From contig CM067508.1 in NCBI GenBank assembly GCA_034509495.1, forward strand, positions 20,390,003 through 20,454,002: DNA of 64,000 nt. The letters run 5' to 3'. The notes beneath the pieces were generated by a model. It was not told the origin of the DNA and searched no databases. It saw nothing but the letters and a program-made list of their open reading frames with translations. The DNA is from Acestrorhynchus altus. Lineage: Eukaryota; Chordata; Actinopteri; Characiformes; Acestrorhynchidae. A program made the position numbers and the translations under genes. This document shows positions 24,116-36,233 of the stretch, in pieces (position 1 is the first letter of the stretch; each line of letters opens with the position of its first letter).

Positions 24116-25470
24116 TGAGAGAGACTGTGTGCAGCATGTAGAGATGTAGACAGCATTGGGCACCATGTACACAGACAATGCTCTGCCTGTTTGAGCAGCT
24201 GAAAGGCATTAAAGAGACACCTTGTTCAGTGATGCGTCTGTGTGTGTGTGTGTGTGTGTGCGCACTTTATGGTTGACAGGTTATTCCTGGCAAAGCAGAA
24301 GAATTGTGTCATTTAGTCAGACTCAGTTAACACTGGGAGTAATGGGTAGTTTTGTAAGTGAGGGACTGCTAATTTGGCACCACTTTATAATAAGACTCTT
24401 TTGAAGGTTTGTTAATGGTTAAAATATATTTATTAATGGATATTAATTAGGTAATTAGCAGAAATTCTAAAATGCCATCAGTGACCTGTCACTTTCTATC
24501 AGTGTTGCACATTCATCCATATCAGGGACCAGATGTTGCTGGTTCCTGATCTTACTGTCTTCTCCATCAGTCAATGTTCTACTTGTCAGATTCAGGAGAA
24601 ATCAGTTAATAATTTTGTTAACAACTAATATCTATAATTTAACCCCAACATGAGCTTTTATTATTCACTAATGGTCATCTGATGAGACTTCTAAATAATA
24701 TTGTTGAGCTTCACACTTTCAGTACTGTTAACGTTCATGTCTGGAGCTTATTAGCAAATTCTGTTGTGTTTTACACTTTATAGTAAGAGCTTTTCTAGTG
24801 TCTATAATAATTCACAGCAATGCTACAAAATATACAGTAGAACAAATCATTCGAAAAGTCTTTATAAATTCTTTATAGCTTTTATTCACTCCAAAATGTG
24901 TTTATAGGAGACAGTCACACATGCCAGTTATTGTCTCAGATCATAGGCTACTCAAATTTGTCTTCATTTGAGGTGTAAAAATTAAGAGGGTGTAATTATT
25001 TGTATGAATCTATCCATGTTTATAATAAAAATGTGGGGTTTTTTTGCTGAAATTTTTAATGGATTATTTGTAATGGTCTAAATTCTGGGAAAATGTTGGT
25101 CAGAATACTGTGAAAATTCATAACCTTGAATATCCATGAATATCCTTTATTATTTATATTGTATTATAGACAAATTATTTATTCATGTATCAGTATTATC
25201 CATTCTCATTTTCTTGAATATCCCAATATCTGGGTCAGTGATGTCATCATCTTTTATTACTGATCAGTCAGAGTCTTTATGCAGGTTGAGCATGTAGATG
25301 TGGTCAAAGCAGTAAACATGTACTGGAAGGCTTCTCTGATATTTAAACTTGGATTTAATTCAGTTGGAATTTAGTGAATTTTAGGTGTTTTACAAGCTTG
25401 ATTACTCACAGATAATTCATCTTAGTGTGATGTTCATCTCAGAGATGATGGGTAGATAGGGTAGTGGTTG
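23110..25470. other. AT-rich intergenic stretch
   Basis: Apart from the microsatellite cluster at 23.9-24.1 kb there is little structure. ccactttataataagact (24,381) and acactttatagtaagagc (24,773) are near-repeats of each other and may mark a small unclassified element. Confidence 0.35.
23886..24115. repeat. Cluster of three microsatellites: (TG)n, (CA)n, (GA)n
   Basis: (TG)n lies at 23,886-23,930, (CA)n at 24,012-24,040 and (GA)n at about 24,060-24,113, with GATA repeats at 24,049-24,060. The TG and CA runs face each other as an inverted pair. Confidence 0.9.
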
Positions 25471-25472
25471 AT

Positions 25473-26668
25473 TGTGCAAGCCCAATTCCAATGAATTTGG
25501 GATGTTGTCTAAAACATAAACAAAAATAGAGTATGATTACTTGCAAATCCTTTTCAACATATTTTCAACTGAATACACTACAAATACAAGATATTTAATG
25601 TTCAAATGGATAGACTTTATTGTTTTTTTTTAAATATTCACTCATTTTGAATTTGATGCCTGCAATACGTTCCAGAACACTGGGACAGGGACAACAAATG
25701 ACTGGGAAAGTTGAGGAATGCTCATTAAACACCTGTTTGGAAGATTCCACAGGTAAACAGGTTAATTGGAAAGAGGGGAATGTCATTATTGGGTATAAAT
25801 GTGAGCAAATAGCCCAACAGTTTAAGAACATCTCTCAACCTGCAATTGCTAGTAATTTATGGATTTGATCGTCTACAGTCCATAATATCATCAAAAGATT
25901 CAGAGAATCTGGAGAAACCTCTGCAAGTAAGTGTCAAGACAGAAAACCAACATTGAATGCCTGTGACCTTTGATCCCTCAGATGGCACTGCATTAAAAAG
26001 CAACATCATTCTCTAACAGATATTACCACATGGGCTCAGGAACACTTCAGATTGTTATCAATGCAAAGTTCAAAAGCCAACATCTCTGATGGTATGGGGG
26101 TGTGTTAGTGCCCATAGCATGGGTAACCTGCACATCTGTGAAGGCACCACTACTGCTGCTTATTTAAGCAAGACAATGCTAAGCCACATTATGCATGTTA
26201 CAACAGTGTGGCTTCATAGTAAAAGAGTGCAGGTACTAGACTGGCTGCAGTCCAGGCCTGTCTCCCATTAAAAAAATGTGGAGCATAATGAAATGCAAAA
26301 TACGATAACAGAGACCCCAGACTGTTGGGCAACTGAATTTGTACATCAAACAAGAATAGGAAAGAATTCCACCTACAAAGCTTCAACAATTAGTGTCCTC
26401 AGTTCCCAAATGCTTATTGAGTGTTGTTAAAAGAAAAGGTGATGTAACACAGTGGTAAACATGCCCCAGTCCCAACTTTTTTGGAACGTGTTGCGGGCAT
26501 CAAAATCAAAATGAGTGAATATTTGCAAAAAAACAATAAAGTTTATCCATTTGAACATTAAATATATTGACTTTGTAGCGTATGCTGAAAAGGATTTGTA
26601 AATCATCATATTCTGTTTTTATTTGTTTAACACAACGTCCCAACTTCATTGGAATTGGGTTTGTAGTT
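25473..26668 (+). mobile_element. Tc1/mariner-like element with ~200-bp inverted repeats and decayed interior
   Basis: The left end has AGCCCAATTCCAATGAA and the right end carries its inverse (TTCATTGGAATTGGGTT). Similarity continues inward for about 200 bp, through the shared tracts on 'ttcaaatggataaactttattg' and 'aatattcactcattttga' at both ends. The interior keeps a piece reading MVWGCVSAHSMGNLHICEGT, similar to a Tc1/mariner catalytic-core segment, but with many stops. Exact ends and target duplication are uncertain. Confidence 0.7.
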
Positions 26669-26925
26669 TGTAGTTTAGATATGGTAAGTCTTGTAGTTTC
26701 TTATATGTGTATCATGCCTGTAGGTTACTCTGATCCTGAGATACTAATTTGAGCTTGTTGGAATATCAGTATGGTACTGTGTGTGTATAGTGTGCATCTG
26801 TATATAGATAGTGTGTGTGGTGTGGTGTGTGTACATTTGGAGCATCCTGGAGGGATTATTCTCCAGTTTCTTTGTGGCTGTTGTGTTCTGCAGTATGTTC
26901 GCGTTAAGAGACCTGGGAGTATTCT

Positions 26926-26929
<4 letters not shown>

Positions 26930-26967
<38 letters not shown>
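26930..26967. repeat. (GA)n microsatellite
   Basis: About 18 GA units followed by a short G run. Confidence 0.95.
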
Positions 26968-26971
<4 letters not shown>

Positions 26972-27180
26972 GGGGGGTTGTGTTGGCACAATTTCAGACA
27001 TGACCCATTACAGATGAAAGTGGAGCTGTAAGCTCTATCCACTGAGGATCTGTTACTGGGGTTTTCCAGCAGAGCCTTGAATCTCCAGTGCCCACTGCCT
27101 TCACTTCCAACAGGAACACGTTCTGATGGGCCAGGCTCACCTGGGTCGGATATCTGGGCAACAACTGTTGAACTGTTGTA

Positions 27181-27294
<114 letters not shown>

Positions 27295-27394
27295 TCAAGA
27301 GTTTGACGTTTGTGTGAACCAGATGGGATCAGTCGGGTCATTGCTTCTGACATAATTTTTGAATATCTGATATCTGGTTCGACTACTGTCAGAT

Positions 27395-27510
27395 CGTGGT
27401 CAGGATGGCCAGATATTTGATGATCACCACCCCACTCACCCCAAACTCTGAAACTCAATGCCCAAAAGCACGATGGATCTCATCATTCCAGTTTCTACTC
27501 ATTTCACCAC
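27395..27510 (+). repeat. Fragment of the 12 kb repeat family
   Basis: gatgatcaccaccccactca, aactcaatgcccaaaagcac and atctcatcattccag parallel the 12,150-12,220 segment. It is truncated at both ends. Confidence 0.45.
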
Positions 27511-28389
27511 TCCAGCAATCAAAGTTGTTTTGATGAAATATTTGTAATCACTGATTTAGAGGATACGCACAATACGCTCTTTCCAAAATATTCTTAAAAA
27601 CAAAACAAAAACCAAAAGCCCTTTTGTTATTTTTGTTATTTATGCATACCAGTATTATACTGAATGTATGAAAGCATGACTTCAGTGACTTTTATTCTAA
27701 AAATTTGATCCTGAATTATGAAGCCTGGGTAATATGGCATGTAACTGCTTTGCCATAGTGTGGGCCTTGGATTCAAAGAGTTAAAAGAACAGTTAACATT
27801 TCAGTGAAATAAATGGAAATGAGGTTAAATATAATAAGGCTGAAAAACATAAAAGCAACCTAACTGTGACAGTGGGATAGCCAGTTTGGTTTGAAACTAT
27901 GTTTAAATGATTACATGAGCTGACTTTTCAGAGATTCCTTTCTATTAGATCTCTAGCTCATTGGTGCACTGTAGCTAAAAGCAGATTTCATCAGTTCAGT
28001 TAATCAGGGTTGTGATATAGGCTCGCATATGAAAACAATATGGATCTAATCAGATGTTCTTGGAAGGTCAGTAAATGTTAATTTATTAAGATGTATTGGC
28101 TCCCAAGGTCACTTTTACAGCTGCTGGAATGTGACTCTGTGAAGTTGGTTGGTTATTAGATTTGCAGTTGAAGTGAAGCCCTGATACAACTTTGGTTGTT
28201 TTTGTTCTTCCCACTCCTTGCCAGTGGTTTGTCTCTTGGGTCATCCTTTCCAGGAGGGGACTAGTGGAGAGCAACATCTTCTCCCTCAACTTTGTTGTGG
28301 CTTGGAGAAGCAGAGGAAGCGAAGAGTGACTGACAGCAGATGACAGAGGGTGGAGGAGTGGACAGGGGTGAACGGGTTGCGTAAATGCC

Positions 28390-28390
<1 letters not shown>

Positions 28391-28487
<97 letters not shown>
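28391..28487. repeat. Long (TG)n microsatellite
   Basis: About 48 uninterrupted TG units, one of the two longest perfect dinucleotide runs in the window. Confidence 0.97.
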
Positions 28488-28488
<1 letters not shown>

Positions 28489-28629
28489 TAGAAATTTGTT
28501 GGAACTGTGCTGATGAGTCCCAGCTGCATGGGGTAGTAAGGGAGGGTGGGAGAAAGAGAGACAGCAGGAGATCTAGAGACATCTATTTTAGTACAGATGT
28601 TTCATCTAAAACATTCCACACAGGAGACA

Positions 28630-28646
28630 GAGAGAAAGACAGAGAG

Positions 28647-28681
<35 letters not shown>

Positions 28682-28890
28682 AAATAAACAAATGGAAGCT
28701 ATTCACACTGATACATCCTCCTTTACAGTTAGGTGGAAAAAAACAGAAAGGTAGAGGGGAGGGAAAATGAATGGGGAGAGCAGGAGAGAGCATATATTTG
28801 TGAGAGAAAGCAGTGAAAGCTCACCTTTATTTACTATGAATATCCAGTTCTCCCCCCCCATTTCTCTCTCTCTCTCTCTCTCTCTCTTCT
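28630..28890. repeat. Facing (GA)n and (CT)n tracts
   Basis: (GA)n at about 28,640-28,678 and (CT)n at 28,863-28,888 are inverted with respect to each other, about 190 bp apart. Confidence 0.9.
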
Positions 28891-29423
28891 TCATGTGTTT
28901 GGCAGAAGGAACATCTATCAGAGGGGGGATTTACACCTACAGACTGATTCAGCAAACACCAATAAACCAACCCAACAAAAATCAACAGATTGACATGCGT
29001 ATACCACTCTTCAAAAATGTATTGAATAGTATTCGTGAAATGTCTATTTTTATTTTTATATTTTATACAAATTCTGGTTTATTGTAAGTATAAATATCCA
29101 GTCCAATAGCCGTCAGCATCAGACTTAATAAGCATGCTCTGGTCTTAAAAATGTTGTAGCACAGTATATCTACTACATTTCCAGTTACAGGAGTTAACTC
29201 TCTGCTCTGACTAATGCTCGCGACTCTGTTTAGAATACCTGATTTGATTTAGAGAGCGCGACATAAGAGAAGAAGAGAGCGAGAGAGACAGAGCCAGAGC
29301 CAGAAACAGGTTAGAAATTTCCCTCCACCGAAATATTGTCAGTAGGAGAGAAAATAAGCAAAGAGGCTGTCAAACTGCAGAAGAACACATATTGAGCTTT
29401 ATTTATGCTTATCCTTCCAGAGA

Positions 29424-29534
<111 letters not shown>

Positions 29535-30175
29535 CAGTTGCAAGTTCTTCAGGATGAAAACATGATGATTGTCCAGCTAACAGAAGGTCTTTCCACAGAT
29601 CCTCCTCTGTGTGTTAAAGTGATGAGTCATCTCTGTCCTGCATGTTCAGCACTGGGATACACCGCATCTATACAGGCCTCAGTCCAGGCTGCTGACTTAA
29701 CTCTGAGCTTTTTCTCCATCTGACCACACAACTGTCCAGGACACAGCTAAAACTGGATGCACTCACAACAGTAAAAGCAAGGGCTGACCTTTGACCTAGA
29801 GGGGTGAAGAAGAGCAGGACTCCTGGAGCCTTGAGGAGGTATAGTAACCAAACACACACACACACCTTTACACCTGTCACTTAGAAGCAAGTCTCATCAT
29901 CTTGAGCTATCTCTGAAGTTCCACATCATGGCCACCCCAGAGAGCAAGAGAGAGTAAAAAGGAGGGAGAGAGTGAGTGAGGTGCAATGAGCTCCACTGAG
30001 GAATACATCCACCCACTTACCCACACACATGCACATACACACACCCCTGAGTGCTGAGGGAGGACTATAACACCTTGCTGACTGCAGCAGATGCAGCTGG
30101 AAGGTGAGCCAGGCCAGGGCAAAAACACCCTTTCCTTTCTGAAGAGGCCGGACACTCTGATAGAGAAGAGAAAGA

Positions 30176-30204
30176 GAGAGAGTGAGAGAGAGAGTGAGAG
30201 AGAG

Positions 30205-30260
<56 letters not shown>
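30176..30260. repeat. (GA)n microsatellite
   Basis: Imperfect GA followed by about 26 perfect units. Confidence 0.95.
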
Positions 30261-30264
<4 letters not shown>

Positions 30265-30639
30265 CTCAACCCATGTCAGATCACTTACATACAGCGCATC
30301 ACATTACACACTACCCACCACCCTCATCACAGATGACATGTATAATAGGCACTTGTGCCCTCTTGCCCTCATAGGATTCCAAAACAACTACTGCTGGTAA
30401 CAAGCTGAACAAATGTAAGAATGCATAATATATTCATAATTATACTCCAAAAATGTCTGAGACATTCCTTGACACATTAGGCACAATACAGGAATTGCCT
30501 CTGGACAGGGGTACCACAAATTTTACTCACAGTCTCATTAGCATGGCTGATTGGTCTCCTTACCATGTGCTTCTGGGATATTGGAGGAACCCAGAGTACT
30601 GAGTCAACAGCTAACGACAACCTGCAACCATCACAACAC

Positions 30640-30934
30640 ACTGGACTCTTTGTGCAATAAACAGTTTTTTCAAGTGCAATAATAATAATGTGCAATACAC
30701 CCTCCTACAGGACTCTTCTTTTTCTCATGCACTATTATCTATATTTTATATTGTAATATAGTCTGTATATTATATATTCTTTATATTTATATAGTGCTTA
30801 CTTATACTAAATTATTTGTCTCTATGCTTATCTTCTGCATTCTGTACCTATGCTGTTACTGGAACCTTAATTTCCCTGAAGGAAACCTCCCAAGGGATCA
30901 ATAAAGTTCTATTCTATTCTATTCTATTCTACTG
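30640..30934 (+). mobile_element. LINE 3' end, plus strand
   Basis: The sequence ends aagggatcaataaagttc followed by a (TATTC)n run, the usual 3' tail style of fish L2/CR1-like and Rex1-like LINEs. The preceding AT-rich region with gtgcaataataataatgtgc fits a LINE 3' UTR. No reverse transcriptase remains on this side. Confidence 0.55.
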
Positions 30935-31045
30935 GGGTGTTGAGGGTAAGTAGAGTTGGGAATGCTGTAGGAGATGACTAATGTTGTAAATTAGTCCACC
31001 TAAAAGGACAATGGAAGGAAAACGAGATTCAGTGTTGTGGCCTTT

Positions 31046-32560
31046 GACTAAGATTAGATTCAACTTTATTGTCAATATGCAGCGTCTGGTACGGAACCAA
31101 TGAAATGCAGTAAGCATCCAATTAGAAGTGCAACAAATAGTAGTATTTAGGTAAAGTGCAGTAGTATCCATACAAGTGGTGCAACGAGTAAAGCAGGTAT
31201 GAATGAATAATAGTGCAAATCGAATGAAGTACATTATGATGAATACAGTACAATTACAGTGCAAAGTTAATTGGTAGTGTCATTGTTAACGTGTCCTTGT
31301 TCTTGTTACAGTGGCATTGCACAGTTCAGCAGAGTCTGCTCATGTGGTAGCAGAGGCTTCTGTAAGGCCTGCCAGATGGGAAGAGGGTGAAAAGTCTATG
31401 ATTTTGATAAGAAGTGTCCTTGATGATGTTTCTCACCCAGGCAGCATTTATGATAAATGTCCTGAATGTTGGGTAACTAGGTGGCTGCGATGTGTTCTGC
31501 AGTTTTCATCACCTGGTGAAGTGTTTGTGGTCAGCTGAAGAGCAATTGGTGAGTATGCTCTCAATGGTACAGCAGTTGAGCTTTCAGATGAGCTTTCTTA
31601 AGACTCAGAAGGAAGTAAAGACCCATCTTTTTGACAAGGGTGAAGGAGTTCTGATACCAGGTGAGATCCAGAGAGATGCATATGCCTAGGAGCTTGAAGC
31701 TGGTTATCTGCTCTGGCTTCTAGGCCTGAAATCCAGGATGATCTCATTGGTTTTCTGGGTGCTAAGCAGTCGGTGGACCATGCAGCCAGATGCTGCAACA
31801 CGTCCCGGTAGGCCGTCTTGTCATTGTCTCTGAACAGGCCTATCACTGTGGTGTCATCTGCAAACTTGATTTATGGTGTTGGAACCATGAACAGAAACAC
31901 AGTTGTGGCTGAACAGAGAGTACAGGATCAGGCTCAGAACTCAACCTTGTGGAACACTGTGATGGAGGAGGAGGAGAGGTTGTCTAACTTAACAGTCTGT
32001 CAGTCATGAAGTCCAAAATGTAGTTGCAGAGGGATGTGCTGATACCCAGGGAGCTAAGCTTGGAGAGCAGCTTGGAGGGGATCACTGTGTATAATGCTGA
32101 ACTTAAGGCAATGAACAGTATTAGAAAATTAGTATTCAGAACATAGGTGTTCTGAAAGTCCAGATTGGTCAGTGTAGCATGGAGTGCTGTGGAAATGGCA
32201 TCCTCAGTTGACCTGTTGCTGTGGTAGGCGAACTGATGTGCGTCCAGTGTGGCAGGCAGACAGGATTTCAAGTGAGAAAAAACTAGTCTTCCAAAGCATT
32301 TGGAGATGATTTTTGAGTGCAAATGGGCAGTAGTCGTTCAGGGCTGAAGCAGTTGAATGCTTTGGCACTGGCATAATGGTGGCTGCCTTGAAGATGGTTG
32401 GGACAGTTGCCTGGGCCAGCGACAGATTGAAGATGTGTGCAAAAACACCCAAGAGCTCCTTAGCACAAGTTTTCTCTACCCTGCCAGGAACTCCTTCATG
32501 GCCACCTGCTTTCTGTGCATTCACCCTGTTCAGCACGTGACAAACATCCATTGTGGAGAA
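31046..32560 (-). mobile_element. L2/CR1-like LINE fragment with broken reverse transcriptase
   Basis: Minus-strand frames at 32,204-32,551, 31,984-32,322 and 31,598-31,846 together follow the order of a non-LTR reverse transcriptase: SKCFGRLVFSHLKS...DAHQFAYHSNRSTEDA, SLGISTSLCNYILDF, and an ADDTT-like box in the codons just upstream of VIGLF (the plus strand reads the complement of gcagatgacaccacagtg). Frameshifts separate them. The 3' end is at about 31,050, where the minus strand reads gacaataaagttgaatct. Confidence 0.75.
31598..32551 (-). pseudogene. Non-LTR reverse transcriptase, disrupted
   Basis: The parts lie in at least three frames. Conserved RT landmarks are present (template-handling YHSNRSTEDAI, the ADDTT catalytic box and the following GLFRDNDKTAYR), but stops and shifts break the chain. 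It cannot be expressed as one protein. Confidence 0.7.
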
Positions 32561-32804
32561 TGTAAGTGGGTGATCATGGTGATCAATTGGGTGAGACTAT
32601 GGTGGATGTCTTCTAAGTAAATAACTAATTAAATTTACTGCTCAGTATAGCAATAAATAAATTATGAATTAAAGGTGAAATAATTCAATGTCATACCATT
32701 CCAAAATGAAGGCACTCTACTGTCCAAGGAAGGCATTCTGGAGCATTTCTTTGAGGATTTGATTGCATACAGTGACAAGAGCAAGGAGTTAGTGGGGTCA
32801 GAAT

Positions 32805-32990
32805 GTAGGGCTGGGTGATACATCAATAATTATCTTAATATCAGGGTATAAACAGTGTGATTGGGCTGAGGCAGTATTGTTTATATAACATTTTAAAAAC
32901 AGAAAACATTTTAGCTTCCTTGTTCTGCTCCGCCCCCTGCTCTCAGCTCCTCCTTGACTCTGATTATTTACATGCCAATAATTGTGGTAT
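32805..32990. repeat. Degenerate hAT-like MITE fragment
   Basis: agggctgggtgatacatcaa is the usual opening of fish hAT-type miniature elements. The other end is not identified. Confidence 0.35.
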
Positions 32991-33129
32991 CATGCCATAT
33001 CATCTCGACACATCTGAAATTCCTTCACCCCTTAATTAGCTGCGGCCTGTGGCACTGTTGGGCAACAATCCAATAGAACACATTAATTTGACTGCATATC
33101 TGCATTTGACTGTAGAAAATTGAAACCTG

Positions 33130-33132
<3 letters not shown>

Positions 33133-33171
<39 letters not shown>

Positions 33172-33325
33172 GTCTCTCTCTTTCTCTTTCTCTCTCTCTC
33201 TCTCACTCTCTGGACTGAACATGCTGGATGGGGACAGTGGTGTTTTGTCAGCATGTCAGACTCACTGGAGTCACACACACACATGCACACACACACACAC
33301 ACTCACACACACACACATGCACACT
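33133..33325. repeat. (CT)n tract followed by imperfect (CA)n
   Basis: CT at 33,133-33,211 with TGTC and TTTC breaks, then CA at 33,272-33,325 with ATGC breaks. Confidence 0.9.
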
Positions 33326-33654
33326 TGTGTATAATAACACATTTTCAACAATGTTTGTGATCCCCCACCTGCGGCCAGAAAGAAATAAACCAGCCCTCGC
33401 AGATGGAGGGAAGAAGGGAAGGAGGGAAGGAGGGAGGGAGGGATGCTGGAATGTTTGATTGTGTGCTCTCATAAAGGAGGAGGGATAATGGGAAAGGAAT
33501 GTGGAAGAGTTTCCCTGGAGCCCAGCCGCAGCTCCGGCTTTCTGGCCCCGGCCACAGCAGGCACACAAATCAGCCTCTCTTGCTCTCTTTCTCTCTTCCT
33601 GTGCCGACCTACTGGAGTCGGCTGTTGATGTTGGCAGTGTGCCCCTTCGGAAGA

Positions 33655-33720
33655 AGCTCCCTCCCTCTCTCCCTCTCTCCCTCCCTCTCTCTCTCTCTCC
33701 CTCCCTCCCTCCCTCCCTTC
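33655..33720. repeat. (CCCT/CT)n polypyrimidine tract
   Basis: A mixed CCCT and CT run with strong strand asymmetry. GGAA/GGGA-rich sequence at 33,400-33,445 faces it. Confidence 0.9.
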
Positions 33721-33799
33721 ATTTGGTTCTCCCTCTTTTTCTTTTGCTCTCTCACTCTGTGATGACACAACATCTTCCCAAAGACCCCTGGAAAAAGTG

Positions 33800-34161
33800 A
33801 TCAGCCTCAGACCCCCTTCAGACCTTCTCCAAACCACAGACTGCATTTGTGACTACATATATTCAACAACTGCGACATACACACCAACAAACACAACTCC
33901 AAACTTTTGAAATTTCTAGCTGCTTTCAGTGTCATCCAAAATACACAATCAACAGAAACAATGAGAAAGAGGTTCTGTGTGTGTGTGGTGATGTGTGGTA
34001 GAGTGAAGCAGCATGAGGAAAAACAGTAAACACTCTACACTGTAAAAACTCCAGATCACATTAGAAAATATCTGTTGTTCTGTTGTTCCTTTAAATACAG
34101 TAAAAAGGAACAAGACTGTTTCATGTTGAAGAAAGCATTTGTGGTCACCCAATTTAACATA

Positions 34162-34193
<32 letters not shown>

Positions 34194-36015
34194 GACATTA
34201 AAAAATGAGTCAAATGAGTTCAATTGCATCTTGTTTCAACTGGTCATGATGTTTCTTTAGCTTGATTGAACATCTGTGGTAAATGTGATTACATACCAGA
34301 AAACCACATCTTGTGTATATACAAATCGGAATTCATGATTTCACATGTGAGAAAGTATATATATAACATTCCACAAACCATTACATGTGAGAAATCTGAA
34401 CTCCAGAACCTGATCAATTTAAGACAATTATATTTTATGTAATTCCAAAGCAAAATTTCACAATCTGTGACATTTGAGAAACCATATTTTGTGTGATTTC
34501 AAATTAGCATTCAACAGTCCGTTGAGTAATTAAAAACTGGAATTCCACAACCTTATATTAGTATTACATATCAGAATACCACAAATGGAATGTTTAACAC
34601 TTTCTATTAAAGCAGTTTAAATGAATCAATTCCACTGGTTGACATTCAAGTCTGGCGATTCAGTGAAAAGTATTTGTGGAGCTTCTATGAGGAGTCTCAA
34701 TTTGTATTCTCTGAAAAATGACCACTACCACAGTCATGAGGTGCTAGCTGACAACTCAATAAGGCTGTGAATGATGTACACATGTGCTGGGTAGAAATAA
34801 GAAACCATATGTTGACATTTCCAAGTCAGAACAGAGCGCTTTGCCAAGTGAACAGGTCTTTGTAGTGGTGTCTGTCAGTAGACTGTAACTAAAAAACAAA
34901 AGAGCTGAATTCTGACCACAAGTATACAGTCTGAGTAATTACAGACAGTCCAGTGTGCTACTCTGACCAGCATCTAGAAAACTCTGAGGAAAGAACAAAG
35001 GTCTTCCTTAGCAAAGCTATCCTCATCTTTTTAAAGTTAAAACAATGGAAGAGTTCCTTTGTAGGTTGCAGAGACAACCACTCAGCGGGGCAAGTCTACT
35101 CTTGCTGTTCTGTTGTTGTAACCTGGATAAAATGAAATAATTATAGTTAAAGGCAGAGTTACAATACACAATTATGCCCTGATTATCCCCAGCTTTATGT
35201 GGCAGTGGGTTCTAGACTGACTTTTTGTCAGTCGGAGTCAACATTGTGAGGGATGCAAACTCTGATTTTTAGTCTCCCAGCCACTTTACTGTGCATATCA
35301 AACGCTTTTTCAACCCAACTCTGAGCGTGATCTAGCAGTGTATACTGGTCAGCCACTCAATCTGAAAGTTTCCCCCTAAAAGCCAATAAAATCTAAATAC
35401 AAAGAGAGAACACATCTAGTAGATGAAAAGATAATGAAGTTAACTTTTTATTAGGCAGCTTTTTAAAATGTTATGTTTCACCTTAAATTCTGATGCTACT
35501 ACATTCCCCATATTGCAGTATTATTTGAGGAGGAATTGAAACATCTGCCTTGTATGTAGGGTATCCTCCAATATGATGTGCCTCCAACTCCAACTGCCTC
35601 TGTACTCTCTATAAACCATGCAGATTTTTCTTTGCACCCATGACTTCACCCAAAGCCATTTTCACCCTTCTTTCATTTTGGGTCCGCGCAATTGGTGGTG
35701 CAAACAATGACAGCAGCAAGCTTTTGCACTTCCATGTTTAATCTTCATTTCCTAGCTAACTTAAGACAGACATATTTTAGGCCATGTTTGCAGAGTGATC
35801 AATAACCAACATTCATCTGAACACTTCACATTCCAAAGATCAATTTCATCTTCACCAGCATCACAAGAACTACCAAGGTGTTCCAGTGTCTCACAGCAAA
35901 GCACATCACAGAGAATGAGTTTTCTGTGGAAAAGGGCACATTGGTTAGCCATGCCTACTTCTTTGATTTGCATCGTTGGTTTATTTACACTTACAGTGGG
36001 GAAAAGTATTATTTA
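33800..36015. other. AT-rich intergenic stretch
   Basis: 34,290-34,620 repeats a loose theme (cacatgtgagaaa, ttacatgtgagaaatct, tgacatttgagaaacc) at about 90-bp spacing, perhaps a decayed tandem repeat. Nothing else was recognised. Confidence 0.35.
34166..34194. repeat. (AT)n microsatellite
   Basis: About 14 perfect units. Confidence 0.95.
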
Positions 36016-36017
36016 AT

Positions 36018-36172
36018 ACACCACTATGATCCTGGGGTCGCTGGTTCGAATCCAGGTTCATGCTGCTCTGCCCTGCCCTTGCGTCGAGAGCAGGGCATGT
36101 AATATAGGAGGCTACTTAAGGGGATGGGTAATTGGCACGTCTAAATTAGTAGGGGAAGAAAATTGGAAAGAT
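36018..36172 (+). mobile_element. tRNA-derived SINE with intact B box, copy A
   Basis: ggttcgaatcc at 36,043-36,053 is a consensus RNA polymerase III B box. It is followed by a body with gagcagggcatgtaat and a 3' part gggtaattggcacgtctaaa. The same 3' phrase occurs in copy B, so the two belong to one family. It lies 60 bp from the Tc1-like element at 36,234. Confidence 0.65.
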
Positions 36173-36233
36173 GGTAAAAAAAAAGAAAGAAAAGAAGGAT
36201 TCCTGAAAAAGGTCAGGAATCAGCCCAGAACTA

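Noticed and set aside
36018..36090. Functional tRNA gene at the B-box match
   Set aside because: No cloverleaf or A box pairs with it, and a second diverged copy with the same tail exists at 49.75 kb, so it is a SINE.
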